A stretch of DNA of 64,000 bases from NCBI GenBank assembly GCA_017590115.1, contig JAGGNK010007115.1, forward strand, positions 248,001 to 312,000, written 5' to 3'. The position numbers and the translations under genes were made by a program. Below are positions 59,940-64,000 of the stretch, piece by piece. Every line of letters starts with the position of its first letter. Within the stretch, counting starts at the first letter, position 1. The notes below the pieces were generated by a model. That model did not search any database. It was not told the origin of the DNA and worked only from the letters and a program-made list of their open reading frames with translations. The stretch is from Montifringilla adamsi. Lineage: Eukaryota > Chordata > Aves > Passeriformes > Passeridae.

Positions 59940-60225
59940 GCCCTGTCCTGGGGGTGATGCCCTGCCCTGGGGGTGATGCCCTGCCCTGGGGATGATGCCC
60001 TGCCTGGGAGGGTGCCCTGCCCTGGGGGTGATGCCCTGCCTGGGAGGGTGCCCTGCCCGGGGATGATGCCCTGCCTGGGAGGGTGCCCTGCCCTGGCAGA
60101 CCCTGTCCTGGGGGTGATGCCCTGCCCTGGGGGTGATGCCCTGCCCTGGGGATGATGCCCTGCCTGGGAGGGTGCCCTGCCCTGGGGGTGATGCCCTGCC
60201 TGGGAGGGTGCCCTGCCCTGGCAGA
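59940..60225. repeat. 17-19-bp minisatellite with higher-order duplication
   Basis: Sixteen units of two main types: GCCCTGCCCTGGGGGTGAT (19 bp, with GGGGATGAT variants) and GCCCTGCCTGGGAGGGT (17 bp), ending in a GCCCTGCCCTGGCAGA terminator unit. They form two blocks in the same unit order, 59940-60100 and 60101-60225. Block 2 lacks one 18+17 bp pair, which explains the 35-bp length difference (160 against 125 bp). Open frames here encode simple G/P/Q-rich repeats and are not taken as genes. Confidence 0.97.
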
Positions 60226-60959
60226 GGAGCTGTTGTGTTGCCTGCAGAGCCTGGGATGGCTGAGGAGCAGCAGGAGTGGGGTGCTGGGTGCCTGCCTGCT
60301 CTGGAGCGTGGCCATCCCTGCTGCTCAGGGGGAGTCTGTTTGTCCCGTGGGGCACTCTGCCCACGGGACTGGGAGGGACTTCTTCCCCATAAGCACCCTT
60401 CCTGTGCCCCAGTGCCCGCAGAGCCCTGGCAGATCCCCTCCGGGCAGCTGCAGCTCCAGCGTGTTTGTGGTTTCCATTGTCATTCTGGAGGCAGCAGCCA
60501 GCTGATTTTTCTTCTCTGTAATATATTGCCACTATAATACCAAGTCTAGCAGAACAATGAACTCTAGAGGATGGAGGTACCTTCCTCCTGTTTTGCAAAC
60601 TAAACATAATTTTTATTTGTGCTCAGGTTTCTGGATGGTGCAGGGAGAGTGAGGAGGGGGAGACAGTGCTGGGTGGGAGGAACTCCCCCCCCCAGCCCTG
60701 CCCTGGCTCTCAGTGCTCCCACCCTGCCTGTGGCCCCCGCAGCACTGGGATGCAAGGAAGGAAATCTCCTTTTGTCAAGTACTGTGAGGTTTCAGAAGAA
60801 ACCCTAAAACCCAGATTAATCACTGCTATCCGGTCCCACCGGGGCTGGTCCACCTGCTGCAGCCAAAATGGGCTGAAATTCTCATTCCCTTTTTGCCTCC
60901 TTTCTCTCTCTGTCTCTCTTTTTTTTTTCCTATTTACTTCTGGTTTAATCTGCATATTA
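60226..60959. other. Unique stretch with a polypyrimidine run
   Basis: No gene seen. A CTCTCTCTGTCTCTCTTTTTT-type pyrimidine run lies at about 60900-60931. It is not followed closely by a convincing AG-exon. Confidence 0.5.
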
Positions 60960-61580
60960 TCATCAGTGCAAAGACCTCTGAAATAACATCTGACAAATGA
61001 CGCCTATTAAAAAAACCCTCTGCACTGTCCTCTTTCACCGCCTTCCAATTTGGACTAGCACTATAACTATGCATCAATAGACAAGCAATATTATGTTAAG
61101 AACATGATAAAATACCAGCAGCTTCATAATGGCAGCAGCCAAATGGTAATTTCTGCTTCAGAAATTGGTCATTTATTTTGCTGGTCTGTTCTTACGTTCA
61201 AATTAGATGAAGTTTAATATACTGTAAAATTGAATGTATTCTATCCTTTTCAACAAATATGGCATGTATGAAATGATTTATGGGTCTTACAAACCTTAAA
61301 ATGTTAAATAATCTCCTTTTTCCTGTGCCTTAACTCAGTGATGCCAAATAGTTTAAGTACAGAGAAGCAAAACTTTATTAGCTCCTATCCTGATCATCAC
61401 TTTATTTCACAGCATTTACAGAGATAGGAACAGTATTTAACATATTAGACCAAGTTTAGAAGCAGCCATATTAATTGGTACATTAATTTTACCCTATTAA
61501 CTGTAATTGGTAGGAAAGCGATTCTTCCCAATAAATGTTGTACTTTGTGTTTTAAATGTTTAATAAAGCCGTGGTGCCTA
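60960..61580. promoter_or_regulatory. Candidate conserved noncoding element (long AT-rich block)
   Basis: About 600 bp of AT-rich, non-repetitive sequence with words such as CAGATTAATC, CAAATTAGATG, GGTACATTAATTTTACC and ACTGTAATTGG, then an abrupt change to GC-rich, CpG-bearing DNA at 61,580. Enhancer-like by composition only. Confidence 0.35.
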
Positions 61581-61666
61581 AATGAGGCTGCTCCTCCCGG
61601 CTCGAGCCTCCAGCCCCGCTGGGCTCCCGCTGCCCCTGTGGGGCTGCCCCACAGCACCCAGGAGTG

Positions 61667-61767
61667 CCAGCCCAGCCGTGCCCTGGCAGCTCCCTGCCTG
61701 CCCTGGTGCCAGCCCGGCCGTGCCCTGGCAGCTCCCTGCCTGCCCTGGTGCCAGCCCGGCCGTGCCC
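61667..61767. repeat. 42-bp minisatellite, 2.4 copies
   Basis: CCAGCCC starts at 61667, 61709 and 61751, a 42-bp period: two full copies and a 17-bp third. The first differs by one base (CAGCC for CGGCC). The period is a multiple of 3, so one frame reads as 14-residue repeats; no coding role is implied. The array sits in a CpG-bearing GC-rich patch (61590-61870). Confidence 0.95.
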
Positions 61768-63715
61768 GCTGCACTCGCGTCCCCTCCGGGCTTCCCCCGG
61801 GGCCGGGGCAGCGAGGAGCTCTCAGGTGTGCATCCCTGCTCCGCTGCTCCCGGGCTGCCCGAGGTGCACCCCTGGCACGGTGAGGGTGCAGGCAAAGCCA
61901 GCTGCAGGGCCGGTGTCTGTTCTGTCTCTGCTCCGTGTTGGAGCTGGCAGCACAGCGTCCCCATCCCCAGGGCCAAAGCACCCCGGGCTGTGACCCTGAC
62001 ACAGGGTGAGCTGCTCTTCCTGGGACATGCAGGGTCAGGATCAGCATTCTGAGTGGTTTTGCTGAAGATGATTACTGGCAATGTGCAAGCCCCACCTCGA
62101 TTTGAAAATAGGTATTTTAACCTGTACAATTCAAGGGGTTTGTGTGTCTGGTAGCAGTGGCTTGGGGCATATTCAGGTCCCCACAGGGCTGGTGCTAGCA
62201 GCTCCTCTAAGCAGGGGGAGGTGGGGTCGATGGGGGCTGCCCTCCCTTCCCCAGCTGATCACACATTATCCCCTCTCCGAAGGTCTGGCCCCAGATCCTG
62301 GGAAATCCCTGGGGAGATGCCTTGGCTGTGGGCGAGGTGATGGTGACAGAGAATCAGCCCAGAAGCGGAACGGGGTGACTTCCTCCTGGCTTGCAGTTTT
62401 TTAAAACAAATTGACTCCTTGCCCTTCGCCTTTCCTCTGTCTCCCGATCAGCAGCTTGTCCCTGAGGATAAGCCTCAGAGCAGCACAATCTCCTGCAGTC
62501 CCCTGGAGCTGCAGCCCTCTGCACCAGGATAAGTGAGAAGCCTTTTATTCTGTTTATTTGCTCTATATAATTTTTTCTGCTCCTGCTGACCCTTCTGGGA
62601 AGCGTTCCACCCTTCAGGCTCTCTGCTGGGTGCCAGAATTACTGAGCTTAGGCTATATTTGCATTTCATATCCTAGTTAAACCAACATCATCAAGGTCAG
62701 GACACTCTGCTGAGTTGGAGGAGTCTACGAGACAGCAGCCCCTGCTCAGCAGAGGGGCAGTGTGAAACCCAGCTCCCTCCTGGCCAAGGGAAGGGGCTTC
62801 TGCTGCAGCTCTGCCCTGCTTCCCTGGGGAGATTATTCTGTGTCTGTGTCCTCACGGTGAGAAATTTTCCTCTTGTGTCCAGACAGACTCACCCTGGGAG
62901 GGACTGGAACCTATTTCCCCTTGGCTTTTCCTTGTGACTCCGTGTACAGAGGTGTCATTTTGGTTATGCCCCTGTGAGGGGCACAGCCTTGCTCCCCCCA
63001 GTGCAGGATACTGACGTGCATCTCCATGTATGCCTGTGTTCTACAAACAGGCTGTAACAGGCAGCAGCTGCAGAGAGCACATAGCTGTGCTATAATGATT
63101 TTTACATCCGTGAACACTGTCTGGTTTTCCTTTCATTAAGGAACATTCCTTATGAAAAAGAAGCTGGATTTCTGATGTGAAAAAACAATTCTGCTCAAGA
63201 CTGAGAGCTGTTTAGAATAAATGCCAGACACTGTGTGATGGAGACGTTGCATGGAGACTTAATGCTGGTCACATCCCTTCTCTGCCAGTAAGTCAAGGAT
63301 GTGTCTTTGCTATTGTATTTGGTGACTCATCTTTCAAATAATCATCTCTGGAAGAATTCTGTGCCAAGATGAAAAAATGCCTGGGTCCCAGAAGCATGTG
63401 TGTGTCTTTCTGTGAGCACAGCCCGGCAGGGAGCTGTGGGGCAGCTCTGCTCATCCTCCCCTGGGGCCCAGGGCAGTGGGACACGGGCTGGCGTGGTCCC
63501 CTTGATGGGGCAGCACACGCCCTGGGCAGAGGACAGGAGGTGAAGGCGAGAGTTTTGGCAGGAGGCAGCACTGCCTCGTGCAGGTCCCATTTGCTGAGGT
63601 TTGGCTGGAGACCACGGTCAGTCAGAGCCCCTGGGCCACTGTCAGAGCCACAGCACTCTGCCCCACGCCTGCCCATGCCCACCTGCCTCGGGGCCCGGGC
63701 CCCAGGCACCTGAGC
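61768..63715. other. Unique noncoding stretch, no gene seen
   Basis: Ordinary mixed sequence, GC-rich to about 62,030 and at 63,420-63,710. No supported exon, RNA or mobile element. Confidence 0.5.
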
Positions 63716-63950
63716 TAATTACCAGCACCTGGAGGTTTTCCTCACCCTTGGAGAAAAATATGTAAATTAGGTGAGTAAGTGAAGTGCTGTATGCTAATGA
63801 ATTCAACAGAGCCACTGTTCCATAACATCCAACCTACACACAGAGGATGTGCTGGAAGTGGCTTCCCTGGAAAACATTTCCTCGCTGCTTAACAAAAAGT
63901 TACATGAACTCATTACACATAAAACAAGATGGTGAGTAGCAGAGAGACTG
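63716..63950. promoter_or_regulatory. Candidate conserved noncoding block at window end
   Basis: AT-richer block with TATGCTAATGAATTC (octamer-like ATGCTAAT near 63791), GAGCTAATTACC (63712-63723) and GTAAATTAGG words. It may continue beyond the window. Composition-based inference. Confidence 0.3.
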
Positions 63951-64000
63951 TAGGTGCTGTGTGGACTGAGTCCCAGCAGCTGTGCCCACGCAGAGTGCCA

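Noticed and set aside
59866..60607. Collagen-like G/P/Q-rich frame of 149-244 codons
   Set aside because: The periodic peptide is a direct product of the 17-19-bp minisatellite; unit lengths are mixed, so the frame changes between units and no true Gly-X-Y pattern is kept.

Overview
The window looks like bird (avian) nuclear DNA with no complete gene. The evidence is threefold. The only mobile element I can recognise is CR1 (chicken repeat 1 LINE): one clear 3' fragment and one worn fragment. There are no mammalian-type SINE or L1 elements. GC-rich, CpG-bearing patches alternate with AT-rich, homeobox-site-rich blocks, as in avian intergenic or intronic DNA. Crocodilians and turtles also carry CR1, so 'bird' is an inference from CR1 plus the low interspersed-repeat density. 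I cannot name the species or the neighbouring genes.

I found no protein-coding exon, tRNA, rRNA, CRISPR array or other RNA gene that I could support. The many open frames are short and lack recognisable domains, or they are by-products of tandem repeats. The six longest, at 36.5-38.4 kb, are all caused by one minisatellite.

Layout: 1-4.7 kb is plain sequence with a CpG-rich start. A CR1 3' end lies at 4.85-5.38 kb. 5.4-11.8 kb is mostly unique, with two CpG patches and a CR1 remnant near 10.4 kb. A 38-bp minisatellite lies at 11.8-12.0 kb. 12-27.5 kb is unique, with T/G tracts, small microsatellites and AT-rich blocks. A 40-bp G-rich minisatellite sits in a CpG patch at 27.6-27.9 kb, beside an enhancer-like block at 28.1-28.5 kb. 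28.5-36.5 kb is unique, with several AT-rich blocks. A 37-bp minisatellite of 30 perfect copies fills 36,804-37,913. 39-44.7 kb holds two strong AT-rich regulatory-looking blocks. A 3.64-kb direct tandem duplication occupies 44,724-52,003; its copies differ by about 12 substitutions and one 4-bp indel, and its left breakpoint lies inside a 119-bp repeat module. A CTG tract interrupted by TG lies at 52.9-53.0 kb. 53-64 kb is unique apart from small minisatellites at 56.6, 59.8-60.2 and 61.7 kb.

The likeliest reading is a regulatory landscape, either a gene desert or a long intron, whose AT-rich blocks are candidate conserved noncoding elements. GC-rich tandem arrays, several sharing a GGGCAGG core, and one very recent segmental duplication are set among them. 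The most unusual features are the perfect 37-bp array and the tandem duplication, which doubles two of the candidate regulatory blocks. No new multi-gene system is visible.
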